NCBI GenBank assembly: GCA_963669155.1
Contig: OZ022579.1
Location: 17,232,540-17,296,539 of the forward strand
DNA: 64,000 bases
Origin: Arbacia lixula
Taxonomy: Eukaryota; Echinodermata; Echinoidea; Arbacioida; Arbaciidae
Direction of reading: 5' to 3'
Of the stretch, positions 11,402 to 22,123 are shown piece by piece (positions within the stretch are counted from its first letter, which is position 1; the number at the start of each line of letters is the position of its first letter). A program made the position numbers and the translations under genes. The notes under the pieces were generated by a model. The model did no database searches. It had not been told where the DNA came from and saw only the letters and a program-made list of their open reading frames with translations.

Positions 11402-11834
11402 TTAAGGGATAGTTCACCCTGAAATTAAGTTGGTTTCAATGAAAGCAGACACATGAAAGAAACATATTACTGAAGGTTTGATGAAAATCCGTCAAAGGAC
11501 AAGAAAGTTATGATCTTTCAAACGTTTGATTTTGAGACGTCCCGTGCGAGGTGCTCTCCATTACGCTGTGTACGATTTGTTTTCTCTAAAATATGCATTT
11601 TCTCAAAAAGATATGCATCATTTTACCTGTGCATTTGATACATCATTAGAAACACGTTTTTACACACATACCTGTACGAAAAAAAAGCAATTTATGGAAT
11701 TATCTTGCACGTCACAATATTCAAATTTCAAAAGATTATTACTTTTTTATCCTTTGACGAATTTTCGTCAAACCTTGACTAATGTTTCTTTCATGTTTCT
11801 GCTTTTATTAAATCCAACTTATCTATCCCTTTAA
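11402..11834. mobile_element. MITE family B, complete foldback copy with TTAA target sites
   Basis: Bounded by TTAA on both sides, then GGGATAG...CTATCCC as terminal inverted repeats. The arms continue inward for well over 100 bases (CACCCTGAAATTAAG, GAAAATCCGTCAAAG and their complements). TTAA target duplication is the hallmark of piggyBac-type insertion, so this is a likely non-autonomous piggyBac-like element. Relatives are at 15809, 16431, 48340, 49076, 53786 and 60215. It sits about 36 bases beyond the stop codon of the SLC16-like gene and so probably lies in or next to its 3' UTR. Confidence 0.75.
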
Positions 11835-11869
11835 GACTCAAAGTATCAGGCGAAGGCTATGTAGGGTAG

Positions 11870-12185
11870 TCAAGCAATTTCAGAATATTTTTGATGAACG
11901 ATGCAAAGTACAAGGAGAACGGCAGTAGTTACAGTAGGTTCTCGCAAACCCATGAAGAGGAAAGCTGGGTTAAACGACCGCGTCTTGTCAAGTATCAGCC
12001 CTGTAAATAGAAGAGAAAAACAGAAAATAATGAGCTTACATTAATTGAATATACACTTACTAGTGTGTACGTCAATAATTTGTTGAACACGGTTACAGAG
12101 AACTGAACAAAATCTAATTGACGTAATGAATAATCAATCAAAATAACCAACCGTTAGAATTGCGATTTCACATCACCACCCTTCA

Positions 12186-12271
<86 letters not shown>

Positions 12272-13082
12272 GTGAAGGTTAAGTAACATTTCATTAATTA
12301 TCATAATTATAATAGTCCTTGGAATATTTAATGTCATTTTCACTTTTGGATACATTTGTACCTTAAAAATGTATGTGTATCAGATAATCAACCCCGAACA
12401 TAACAATGTCCATTGTGCATCACACCTGTGAATCTACTCTCAAATCCACTTCAGTGTCAGATGGAGCCTTCTGGCATAAAATACCTTGTGGATTGACATG
12501 TGTGGTGCACAGTGGGCATTATAGCGTTCTGAATAATTATATTATCTGATAAACACATAACTTGTATAAGTCCTTAATTACCACTTAACGAACCGCCACA
12601 ATATTTCCCTATACCCGATGCCAACATAGCCCAGCTCAAGGCTAGCCATCTCTGGGAGTCGGTAGATGCCTCCAGGACACACGTATTCTTCAGAACCGTC
12701 TTGGCCCCGATCGCTATCCCCGTCATGGTCGCGAACACGGCGAGAACGGAGAACCTCACAGCTGTCGAGTTCAGGCATAGCACCACTCCGTTCGCGACGG
12801 AGAGGGCTATGAAAAGGTATCTGGAGGTAAACCTGGAGGCGTTGCATTGAGAGATGAAGCCTGGGAGGACGCGGCCGAAGGTGCTCCCCACGCCCCCCAT
12901 GAAGGACAGCATCACCGCGACATTCTCCGCTAAACCCTTCGCCTCGGCGTCGGACCCGAGGAAGATGAACCAGCCGCTGACCGAGACTCCGTGTAGGAAT
13001 GACGCGCCCACCGCGTAGGCACTGAGGACGGGGGATGTAGGGCTAGAAGACGGCTAATTCCTCGCCTTGTCGGCATCATTTG

Positions 13083-13134
<52 letters not shown>

Positions 13135-13592
13135 TAATTTAGAAGTCATATGGTTGCTTCAGCCAGGTGTTCTCATCCTGTGTGTACTCCTGTGAAGTCA
13201 ATGACTTCCTACACACTTCTGAAATACACGTCCGATCACTATGATAGACTTAGATCCTCCTCCGTGCACCCCTTACAAACCAGTGGTCTGTTGTCGTCCA
13301 TCTCGTCGTCCGCGTCTCCGTGATGGGTGACCTTCTGCAAGGCGCGTGGGGTGCAAAGCGCACCCGACACCAGGGTGTTGAGGTTAAGCGCGCCGAGGAT
13401 GAGCAGCGTCCCCCGCCACTCGTAAGCCTGGAGCAATTTCTGGGTGAGGGGGGAGGGGGGGGGGGAGGGGCAAGAGTATCATCCCCACCCCAGACCCGAC
13501 CTGGCCGATCCCCAAGGCAAGGAGCAGGGAGTCTGGGAAGGCGCGAATCGTCGAGTCAGCCAGAGGCAAGATGACCATTGTGGCTCCACACC
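11870..13592 (-). CDS. SLC16 (monocarboxylate transporter-like) protein, partial, three visible exons
   Basis: SLC16 proteins are 12-helix major-facilitator carriers for monocarboxylates and related solutes in the plasma membrane. Exon 13592-13277 follows a pyrimidine-rich CTCAG acceptor and encodes helices 4-6, with GCGATMVILPLADSTIRAF, ALGIGQVGSGVGM and YEWRGTLLILGALNL. Exon 13021-12582 encodes helices 7-11 (GVSVSGWFIFLG, FMGGVGSTFGRVLPGF, WAMLASGIGKYCGG). It may start further up, at a CTTCTAG near 13044. Exon 12000-11870 joins in phase (G|GG) and adds the end of the protein (LILDKTRSFNPAFLF, a last helix, then TGA). The first three helices are not found. In the first exon the frame changes at an 11-C run (13455-13465), and the first intron's phases do not join cleanly, so the gene may be a pseudogene or the sequence may have a homopolymer error. 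Confidence 0.75.
12190..12268. repeat. (AC)n microsatellite
   Basis: Nearly pure AC dinucleotide run of about 78 bases with a single CCC interruption, lying in the intron between the last two SLC16-like exons. Confidence 0.95.
13079..13131. repeat. (ATC)n trinucleotide microsatellite
   Basis: About 17 ATC/TCA units, within an intron of the SLC16-like gene. Confidence 0.95.
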
Positions 13593-13599
13593 CTGAGAC

Positions 13600-14309
13600 G
13601 GATGAGAAAACGGTACAACTGGTATTAACCCTTGCATTTCCAGGGCTTGAAAACCCCATTGGCTTACTTCAAATGTTCATGCAAATGGTAATGAAAGGGC
13701 TGTATGTGGGTCTTAACTCGTTGCTCCCGTTCAGATTTTCTATTTCGCGGTTCGTGAAGCCTGATCCAATTGGGATTTCAACATTTGCCAAAAAACTGTA
13801 ATAATTAAAGGGGTATGGCTTAATTTCTCCCTAATATGAATTTCAGGTTTATTCATAGCCTGTCGTTTATTGTCCGGACAGCATATTACGCAGGAATCGC
13901 GCTGAATGGAGAACAACCAGCCCGCAAATTTGCTGGATCCAGGGCCGATATTCAATTCAATTCTTAAGAAAAGTACAAAAAATACTGAAGTATTTACTTG
14001 TTTGGAGCAATATTTTTACTTGTCTTAGCCAAATACTTAAGACAAAAATCGTCTTTTGAATACCGTTTTTGGCTAAGAATTTTATACTTAGGTATTGAAT
14101 TGAATACCGGCCCAGGCGCGTATCCAGGGTTTTTGTAAAAGGAGGGAGGGGGGGGGGGGGGGGGGGGTGAAGGGAGGACGGTGTAGCCATGATTTCTTTT
14201 CCGGCGCTGCACAATTTCTTGCGTCGTACGTTATTAGGTTGGGGCACCCTCCGTTTGCGCCAGATCGCCCTCTGGGGAGACACAAGCAAATACCCCCCCC
14301 CCCCCCCCC

Positions 14310-14340
<31 letters not shown>
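13600..14340. other. Upstream of SLC16-like exons: spacer with foldback and C/A runs
   Basis: No exon for the missing first three membrane helices was found. An imperfect inverted repeat lies between about 13945 and 14110 (GATATTCAATTCAATTC... against ...GAATTGAATACC), indicating a small foldback element of roughly 170 bases. It is followed by G-rich, C-rich and A-rich homopolymer runs (14144-14167 and 14292-14340). Confidence 0.5.
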
Positions 14341-14343
<3 letters not shown>

Positions 14344-14344
14344 T

Positions 14345-15190
14345 ATAGAAATCTAATTTTAAAAAATTAGTTTGTACGACCAGTTTGTACGACGTAACTA
14401 GCAATAAAGACAGCGTTTGTACTTATTATTTAATTGTTGTTCGCTAAGTGTGTATCAATATAAAATATTATGGTCGATTTGTGCTTGTATGGATTTCTAC
14501 TGAGTGAATGAGTGATCATTGATTTTGCACTCGTCATTATAAAGGTTATTTCCGAGTTCACTCAGGATCAATCTTTTTATATAAGATTGTTTCTTTACAT
14601 ACAGAAATTCGCATGAATGATAACATGAACTGGAAAGAAAGATTATAAGGATCAATCCCTGCTGAAAAGTATAACTAACAGACGTTTGGATTGCACTAAG
14701 TAAGCTATACACATTCATACGATCACAGATATATAATGGTCGATTTTTTTCGAAAATAAAACAACACCAACCACTGCTTATCCTCCGCGTGACCCTATAA
14801 TATCACGATCTTCGACACGATCACGTGTACTTTTATTCAAGAATAGAAAATCACCCACCACTACATTACATTTTATCTATCTATTTATCAATGATAACAT
14901 AATCATAAACAACAACAGCAACACATTTGATATGAACAAACTCATGGTTTCATTGGCGTAGGGGAGTCTGCGGTGATTTAAACACACGTAATTTCTTACA
15001 AACGCGTGTATTCATTACTTAATAATGGCCCGAACAAAATCTCACATCCATTATGATATAAAAATAGGATTAGCTCTTCGTGTGGTACGTGTGCACTAAC
15101 TTACAAGTAATTCACACTTATCACATGCGGAGCTACATTGTGTGTGGCAATGCAAGGATCAAGTTAAAGCTAGGCTTTGTCAGGGCAATG
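14345..15190. other. Spacer, nothing recognised
   Basis: AT-rich sequence with short open frames of no recognised family. Confidence 0.35.
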
Positions 15191-15194
15191 AGAA

Positions 15195-15774
15195 TTAAAG
15201 GGTTGCTAAATTAGAAAAATAGGTTACCCTAATATATGTTAAATTATCCACCAAAAACGAATTTCGCATTCGTTTGCCGCAATAAAGTCTCATTTTGACG
15301 AAAATTTGAAAAAAAAAAAACACCGCAAGCCTCCACGTACGAGAAGTCAAAACGCCATAAATGCCAACGGCGTAAATAAAATGTTTTATTCACCCCATTT
15401 AAAAACAATACGTTACCAATGGGAGCCCCAAAGCTTTTCCGAGGTTTGTCTGAGTAGCAACAACTAATAGATTCAAAGTGCATTCCACCCATTGAATCTG
15501 AATGACAAGATATAGGTGAATGCAATAACGCGTTACTACGCAGTTAGGGGGAAAGTTGTGAATACATTACGAAAATGGTGTATTGTTGACTTCCGTACAC
15601 GCCGTTGGCATTCATGGAATTTTGACTTCTCATACGTCACTGGAGGCGTTCGTTTTTTTCAAATCTTCGTCAAAATGAGACTTTATTGCGGCAAACGAAT
15701 GTGAAATTCGTTTTCAGTGGATAATTTTACATAGATCAGTGGAAACTTACTTTTCTAATTTAGTAACCCTTTAA
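15195..15774. mobile_element. MITE family C, complete copy, TTAA-flanked (~580 bp)
   Basis: Bounded by TTAA, with terminal inverted repeats AGGGTTGCTAAATTAG and CTAATTTAGTAACCCT. Long arms contain CGTTTGCCGCAATAAAG and its complement. A second complete copy is at 20124-20658, and an internal relative lies near 44035-44180. TTAA target sites suggest mobilisation by a piggyBac-type transposase. Confidence 0.8.
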
Positions 15775-15808
15775 TCAAGCCTCGTTACGCCTCGCTCCGC
15801 TTACTCAC

Positions 15809-15990
15809 TTAAAGGGATACTTCACTCTGAAATTATATTAAATACAAATTTTGTTTAAAGTAGAAACATGAAAGAAACATATTAGTGAAGGTTTGATGAA
15901 AATCCGTCAAAGGGTAAGAAAGTTATGATCTTTTTGAGTTTTGATTTTGTGACGTCACGTGAGATGAACAAACTATCTCGTCATCATAAT
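15809..15990. mobile_element. MITE family B, left arm fragment
   Basis: Starts at TTAAAGGGATAC and follows the family B left arm through GAAAATCCGTCAAAGG and TGACGTCACGTG. The right arm is not obvious nearby, so this copy is truncated or rearranged. Confidence 0.65.
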
Positions 15991-16430
15991 GAGATAACAA
16001 CAATTGTATTTAAACAGGGTCCGTTATTCTGAAGGTTCATTATAACGCGAAGGCTCGTTTATTCCGAATACAATGTGCATTTGGCTAAGTAATCCGAAAA
16101 TTGAATAGGGTTTGTTCTAGGAACTGTAATGTGGCATTAATCCAGTAGTTTTCCATTCCAAATGATATTCCAAATATTTGTTATTCCAAGGGTACGTCAT
16201 TCCATCTGCTCTTTATTCGGCATGATTCATTGTACCTACATAAAATATGGTCTTTAATCTAAAACATGAAATAAACTAACGAAAATCCTCTGCAGTGTTC
16301 AAAAACAGCTTTCTGCAGTCAAATATAAGATTATAAAATATGTTATTCGTAATTTCCCTAATGCCTATACTAATCATTATTATGCTCGCACCGACCCCTT
16401 ATTTCGTCAAACAGATAGAATTTCATTAGC

Positions 16431-16960
16431 TAAGGGAAAGTACACTCTAAACATAAATTGAATTGATTATAGCAGAAGAAATAAAGAAAGGTAATGTTGA
16501 AGATTTGCTAAGAATCCGTCAAAAGATAGGATAGTTATGACTGTTTGAAGTTTCGATTTTGTGATATCACTTGCGATTTGCTCTCCCATAATATTGTGTG
16601 CTGCATTATTCCAAATGTTTGTTCTTCTGTTTTTGACGAAGAAATGAATCTTTTTCATGGAGCTATGCATAAAAAAAAATGTGTCTATATAATGATATAT
16701 CAAATGCACAAGTAAAATGGTATGTGTCGGCCTATTTAGAAAATGGGTAGGCCTATGTTCAAAAACATTTGTACTCAACGTAATGGGAGAGCAACTCGCA
16801 CGTGACGTCACAAACTCAAAACTTGTATAAATCATAAATAAATATATATAAAAATATAAATATCTTTTTAAAGGATTTTCGTCACCTATTTACTGTGTAT
16901 TCCTTTTATGTTTCTGCTTTGATTAAAACGAACTTAACCTCAAGGTGAACTATCCCTTAA
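16431..16960. mobile_element. MITE family B, diverged complete copy
   Basis: Left end TAAGGGAAAGTACACTCT, right end AGGTGAACTATCCCTTAA, with the family's ATCCGTCAAA and GACGTCACAAA blocks in both arms. It is more diverged than the copy at 11402-11834, so the insertion is older. Confidence 0.65.
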
Positions 16961-17183
16961 TGCCATGTTTGAAAACGATGGGAAAGGTTAGAAAGGTATA
17001 ACAAATAATTGCCTCATTGTAGAGATCGCGAGCATTTTGAAGCCTTAATTTGCCTCCTCTGGATGAAAAATTCCGTATCATTAATTGTGTCTGTGTAAAT
17101 AAAGAAAACCTAAAACCAAATTTTATTTTCGCGATCGCCGAGTGTCGCAAATGTAACAACAAGCGGAAAATAGTGTATGGCTA

Positions 17184-18008
17184 GTGGCCCATTCTCACCG
17201 CGGGGCCCTTAATCGACGCACTAGCAAAAATGCGTATTAGAACGAAATGGTAAGCGTATCACGCGTGAGACTATAGAATCTCCGTCGGCACAACAGTTTC
17301 TGTCAAGCTACGCAATTACGAGTCAAAAAATGCAAGTTTCATCAAATTATCGTCTTTTGAAATTTTAAGCTACAAAAAATCACATTATTCGGTAAATGTC
17401 AAAATTATTTGCCGACCAGAAAATCCGTTTTCTCCGAAATTCCTGCCGCGCACCCGCACCGCGATCGCTTCGGTAGCCGAGCGGAGAAGTCAGTTTGATC
17501 GTGATGCGCATGCCTTCGGCACTACATCATGCGCGTTCCGAGAAAATGCGATCGAAATGAAGACTCTCGTATTATTGCAGTCTCTTTTTTTCAGACCTCG
17601 TTCCATTTAACATCTAGGGTAGCCTTAAAGAAAATAGAATTCTTCTATCAATAGTCTACTTCAAACGTAAATCACATGAACAAGCAAACTACAAATTTCT
17701 TTTTTTTTCTTTTTTATTCAAATCACCAAGTCACCATGAAATCGAACACATAATCGATCAAGAGAAGCCCATTGACAATGCACGTAAACGGTGCGGCGTT
17801 TAAGGGCCACAACTTTATCGTCGACAAATATTGACAGGCTCACAGTTTTGCACTGAAAATACAATTATTCGTAAGTGTTTACTCAAAATGTCTCTGTAAT
17901 ATGATTTTGAAAATATAAAGCATGAAAGTAAGTGTGATTTAGTGTAAGAGTATATCGAAATACGTATTTGTTTTCGTCTCAAATCGTAAGTGCGGCGAGA
18001 ATGGCCCA
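17184..18008. mobile_element. Non-autonomous DNA transposon with 18-bp terminal inverted repeats
   Basis: Ends are GTGGCCCATTCTCACCGC and GCGGCGAGAATGGCCCAC, an 18-bp inverted pair with one mismatch, 825 bases apart overall. The interior has no transposase frame. The interior is richer in CG dinucleotides than its neighbours at 17400-17560. The family is not recognised. Confidence 0.6.
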
Positions 18009-18009
18009 C

Positions 18010-19438
18010 CCATCATACTTGTTTACCTTTTTAAAAACAATTATAGGCTGCTTAATCAGTCAAGCATTCGACCGTGGACGGCGCAGGAAAAGCGGCACAT
18101 TTAAACTATCCGTTAATTTCAACGTTGAATGCTGCTGAAAAACAGGTAGACAGTCTAATTAATTTTCCTATTTGCAATTACATTATTTCCATAAATAACC
18201 CTCTTCTATATTGGTTTCAACCACTTAACATTGAGATAATCTTCATTTTCATAACGTTACCGACGGTTAATGAAAAAGTGTCCCACATACTGCTACTTGT
18301 GTTGCCTTTTGGATATTGTTACTCTGATTCTGAACAGGCTCTAAACTTAGACAGGAATAACCGTCTCATTCGGGGCATTCTTTAATCGAAATTACATTTT
18401 GGGACATACCCCCGATAGGGCGTTGAGAGGAACCAGATGCAATATCAGCGGATCCAACGTCCTACAGAGACTGATTTTTCGGTCTAATTAAATACTAGTA
18501 TCTGCCCGCTCATGCAGTGAGCGGGAGCAGTCCCGGGGGCGCTACCGGTAAAGAGGCTCGAGGCTAGCCCTGGCTGTATTAGCCACACGAGCCTTTTGCG
18601 TGGGGTTCCTCGTAGGATTAGCCTTATATAGAGTGTAGGCTAGGTAGGTTAAGCAACTTAAGGGTGAAACGTGAGTCATTCTTTCATTTACCAAGAAATT
18701 TTACTTGTTAATGCTAGTCGAGAACTTATATAGTTTGTCGTGTTACTGTAGAAAAGTCAGTCTCTGAACCGAACAAAGAACAGCATGGACTATGTCGGTC
18801 TTCAGTACTTGTCAACAAATGTAATTTTGATCAAAGAATGTCCAGAATGAAACGGTAAACTCTGCCTTCATATCTCGCCATATCGCTGACTTAAATTAGT
18901 CTTGAGTTTGTCACAACCTTCGCTAGTGTACATCAGTTGCACTAATTAAAATTCATGAAATAATATTTACAAGACCTGTATGCCCTACTTATGTAAATTT
19001 ACATGCCCTGCAGCAAAGCCAAGGGCAAAATACACATTATATTTGATCAGCAAAGCCCACTGATTTCACACGTAATACAGTCTCTGCTGTGAAAGGACCG
19101 CTGTAAAAGGCCTACTTTTCTGCAAGAAATATTGACACACTGACATTTTCCCCTTGAAAGTGCAGTAGGTTTTTAATTTCCTACAAAACTTAAGATATTT
19201 GACATAGATTCTAGGACGCTAGGTCTACATGTTAAGCGTCAAAGTGATTGTGGACTAGTTAAGCTTTTAAGAGCATCTCTGAAATGTTAAGTTTTCTCTT
19301 GACAGTTGTTGGGTGCGGCAGGATTGGTCCCCCTCATACAGTTAGTTTTTCTCATTCTTTCTGAACAGCAAGCAGCCATTTCATCCAAGACGTCACACGA
19401 GGGAGGTGCTGTGAACAAGAAAATTGCCTCATCCCAGA
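18010..19438 (+). other. Upstream region of CEP95, promoter not resolved
   Basis: This is the 1.4 kb before the first CEP95 codon. Around 18510-18530 there is a perfect hairpin (CCCGCTCA...TGAGCGGG) in a GC-rich patch running to about 18600, the only CpG-like patch near the start. No TATA box or initiator can be assigned. The 5' UTR and any non-coding first exon should lie here. Confidence 0.3.
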
Positions 19439-21347
19439 ATGTCTGCAGCAGCGATCAATGGTACCTAATCTAAATCTTAAAAGAATAATACCAGTAGTCT
19501 AGGTGTATACCCCATAACAGAGAGCTATGCGTTGCATTGTAAAAATGGAGAAATTTCAACACACCTATTAGCAAGGATAAGAAACTTGTGGCTGTTTTGC
19601 ATCAAATTGGCAAGCCTGGTTTGTGATGTCATGTAGATGTAGAAAGTGACCATATGCTCTTTATATTCCTTGACCAAATTTGCTGTAACATTCAGTCACT
19701 TGTTTGTATGATATTCCACCATTCACTGATAGAATACTTGTAAAGTGTGCAATAGCATTACTAGTCTATTCCTTATATATGATAATAATGATGACCTGTA
19801 ATAAAAAATAACATTTCATTTCAAATGGGCTGTTCATCAACTTGTGTCAAATATTGTGTTTATTTGTGACAACTGTGTCCTCTCAGCTACCACTCTCTCT
19901 ATAAATTACTCCTCTTACATTATTCTACTGTACATATAATGAATCAAGTGAGCTGAAACCACTCCAATACTTTTGGCCAGATTTTGTCGCAGTAGCGAAT
20001 GACTTGTTTAGCAAGTTCCATCTGCCTGCTGTGAGGGACCTCTCAGAATGCTCTCCGTCAGTGTTTGTTGCACTCTACGAAGGAATACTGGGAGACAGGC
20101 TGAAGAGTGAGTATCAAACTGCTTTAAAGGGTAACTAAATGAGAAAAATAAGTTCCTACTAATCTATGTAAAATTATCCACTAAAAAGGAATTTCACATT
20201 CGTTTGCCGCAATAAAGTCTCATTTTGAAAAGAATTGAAAAAACGCACGCCTCCAGTGACGTATGAGAAGTTAAAATGCCATAAATGCCAAAGGCGTAAA
20301 TAAAATGTTTTATTCACGCCATTCGAATAATACGTTACCAATGGGAACCTCAAAGCTTGTCCGAGGTTTGTCTGAGTAGCAATAACTAATAGATTCAAAG
20401 TACATTCCATCCATTGAATCTGAATGACAAGATACAGGTGAATGCAATAACGCGTTACTACGCACTTAGGAGAAAAGTTGTGAATACATTACAATTTATG
20501 GAATTTTGACTTCTCATACGTCACTGGAGGGGTGCGTTTTTTTCAAATTTTCATCAAAATGAGGCTTTATTGCGGCAAACGAATGTTAAATTCGTTTTTA
20601 GTGGATGATTTTACATAGATTAGTGGGAACTTATTTTTCTCATTTAGTAACCCTTTAAGGCAGTGCTGCGATCAAATCAATATATATTTTCCAGTCAGTT
20701 TAGGTGTGTGATTGAATTTAATTAGATTGGCATGAGTTTAATGTAACATTTCATTACTTCCGTGTCCCGAACATTGTTTACATTTGCATACGCTTGCTTA
20801 ACTCTTACTTTAGGCAGTGAAGAGGATGGTTAACAAGGGAAAATATATGAATTTGACCGCTTGGTCAAATATACTAGTTAAAGTGACTGGCTAGGACATA
20901 TATGTTTTACAATCCTCACAATCATAAAGTAGCAAACTGTGGACCAATCACAGCATTGTATATGTAATGGCCATCTTATGTTATCCACAATTGGTTCATA
21001 ATATTTTTGAAAAAAATATTTCTAAAGCACATCACGTGTGAGTTTCATGACGTCAAGCTTAAAAAGTAGCCTCCACAAACCAAACTCTATTTTTTGTCCC
21101 TGTCATCACCCAACCCCTCCAGACGTGATCCCCAGTCCTGTGACACGCGAGGATGAGATCCACAATGTCCAGTGCGTGGTGGACAGTCTGGCTGCGGACA
21201 TCCTGCACTGCGACCTGTCCCACATCAGCGGTCAAGCCGTGGTGGACGGTGATGCGGTCAGCATCCAGTACCTGCTGGAGATCCTGGAGGGTCTGGTGGA
21301 GTACGTCATGGAGCAGATCAGCAGTGAGCCCTCTAGTGACACAGATG
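19439..21347 (+). CDS. CEP95: CEP95 exons 1-3: calponin-homology-like N-terminus
   Basis: Exon 1 gives MSAAAIN, and the split codon G|AT makes the Asp that leads into FVAVANDLFSKFHLP (exon 2, residues 8-49). Exon 3 (residues 50-124) continues with EDEIHNVQCVVDSLAADIL and YLLEILEGLVEYVMEQIS. Together these form the helical domain found at the start of vertebrate CEP95, which has VANDLL..., HNVQAVIDSLA... and LLEIFDGLLEYL at the same places. The 9.2-kb intron after exon 3 (21348-30582) begins with a 250-base CT microsatellite and contains the antisense LINE and the MITE-bearing tandem array. Confidence 0.88.
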
Positions 21348-21420
21348 GTGAGATACAACATCTATCTCTGTCTCCCTCTCTCTCTCTTTCTCGCTTGCTC
21401 TCTCTCTCTCCTTCTCTCTT

Positions 21421-21505
<85 letters not shown>

Positions 21506-21576
21506 TTCACTCTCTCCCTCTCTCTCTCTCTCTTTCACTCTCTCTCTCTCTCTCTCTCTTTCGCTCTCTCTCTTGT

Positions 21577-21620
<44 letters not shown>

Positions 21621-22092
21621 CTCGTTGACCATTGCTCGCGATTCCATATTACCTGTCCCTGTTTATCCTGTCAGGTTAAGATATGTAAAGGATGTAGCAG
21701 TAGATAAAATTGATGTGTGGAAATAATTCTATTGCAATAGAAATCTATATTATATGTTCACAATTACATAATTACCACCACAACCCCCCGCTGCGGGCAC
21801 ACACACACACACACACACACTTTTTTTTTTTTTTTTATTGTTTTTTTTATTGTGAATTCATTCATATAAAATAACATGTAATGTTTGTTTACAAAGGTGC
21901 ACTTAACAAAATACAATTCTAATACAATTCTACTACAATGCAAAATATACCTTCATACATACGCAATTATAACCCAACTTTAACCCTTACACATAATCAT
22001 GCATTGAATGAAATCAAATTAAACCCCATTTGATAAACCCACCCCACGCTTGTCACCCCCCCCCCCCCTCCCAGGACACACACATACACACT

Positions 22093-22123
<31 letters not shown>

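Noticed and set aside
21365-21620. Long Ser/Leu and Arg/Glu open frames over CT/GA microsatellites (also 41894-42100, 48109-48435, 49740-50492, 55033-55180)
   Set aside because: They are dinucleotide repeats translated in frame and carry no codon or domain signal.
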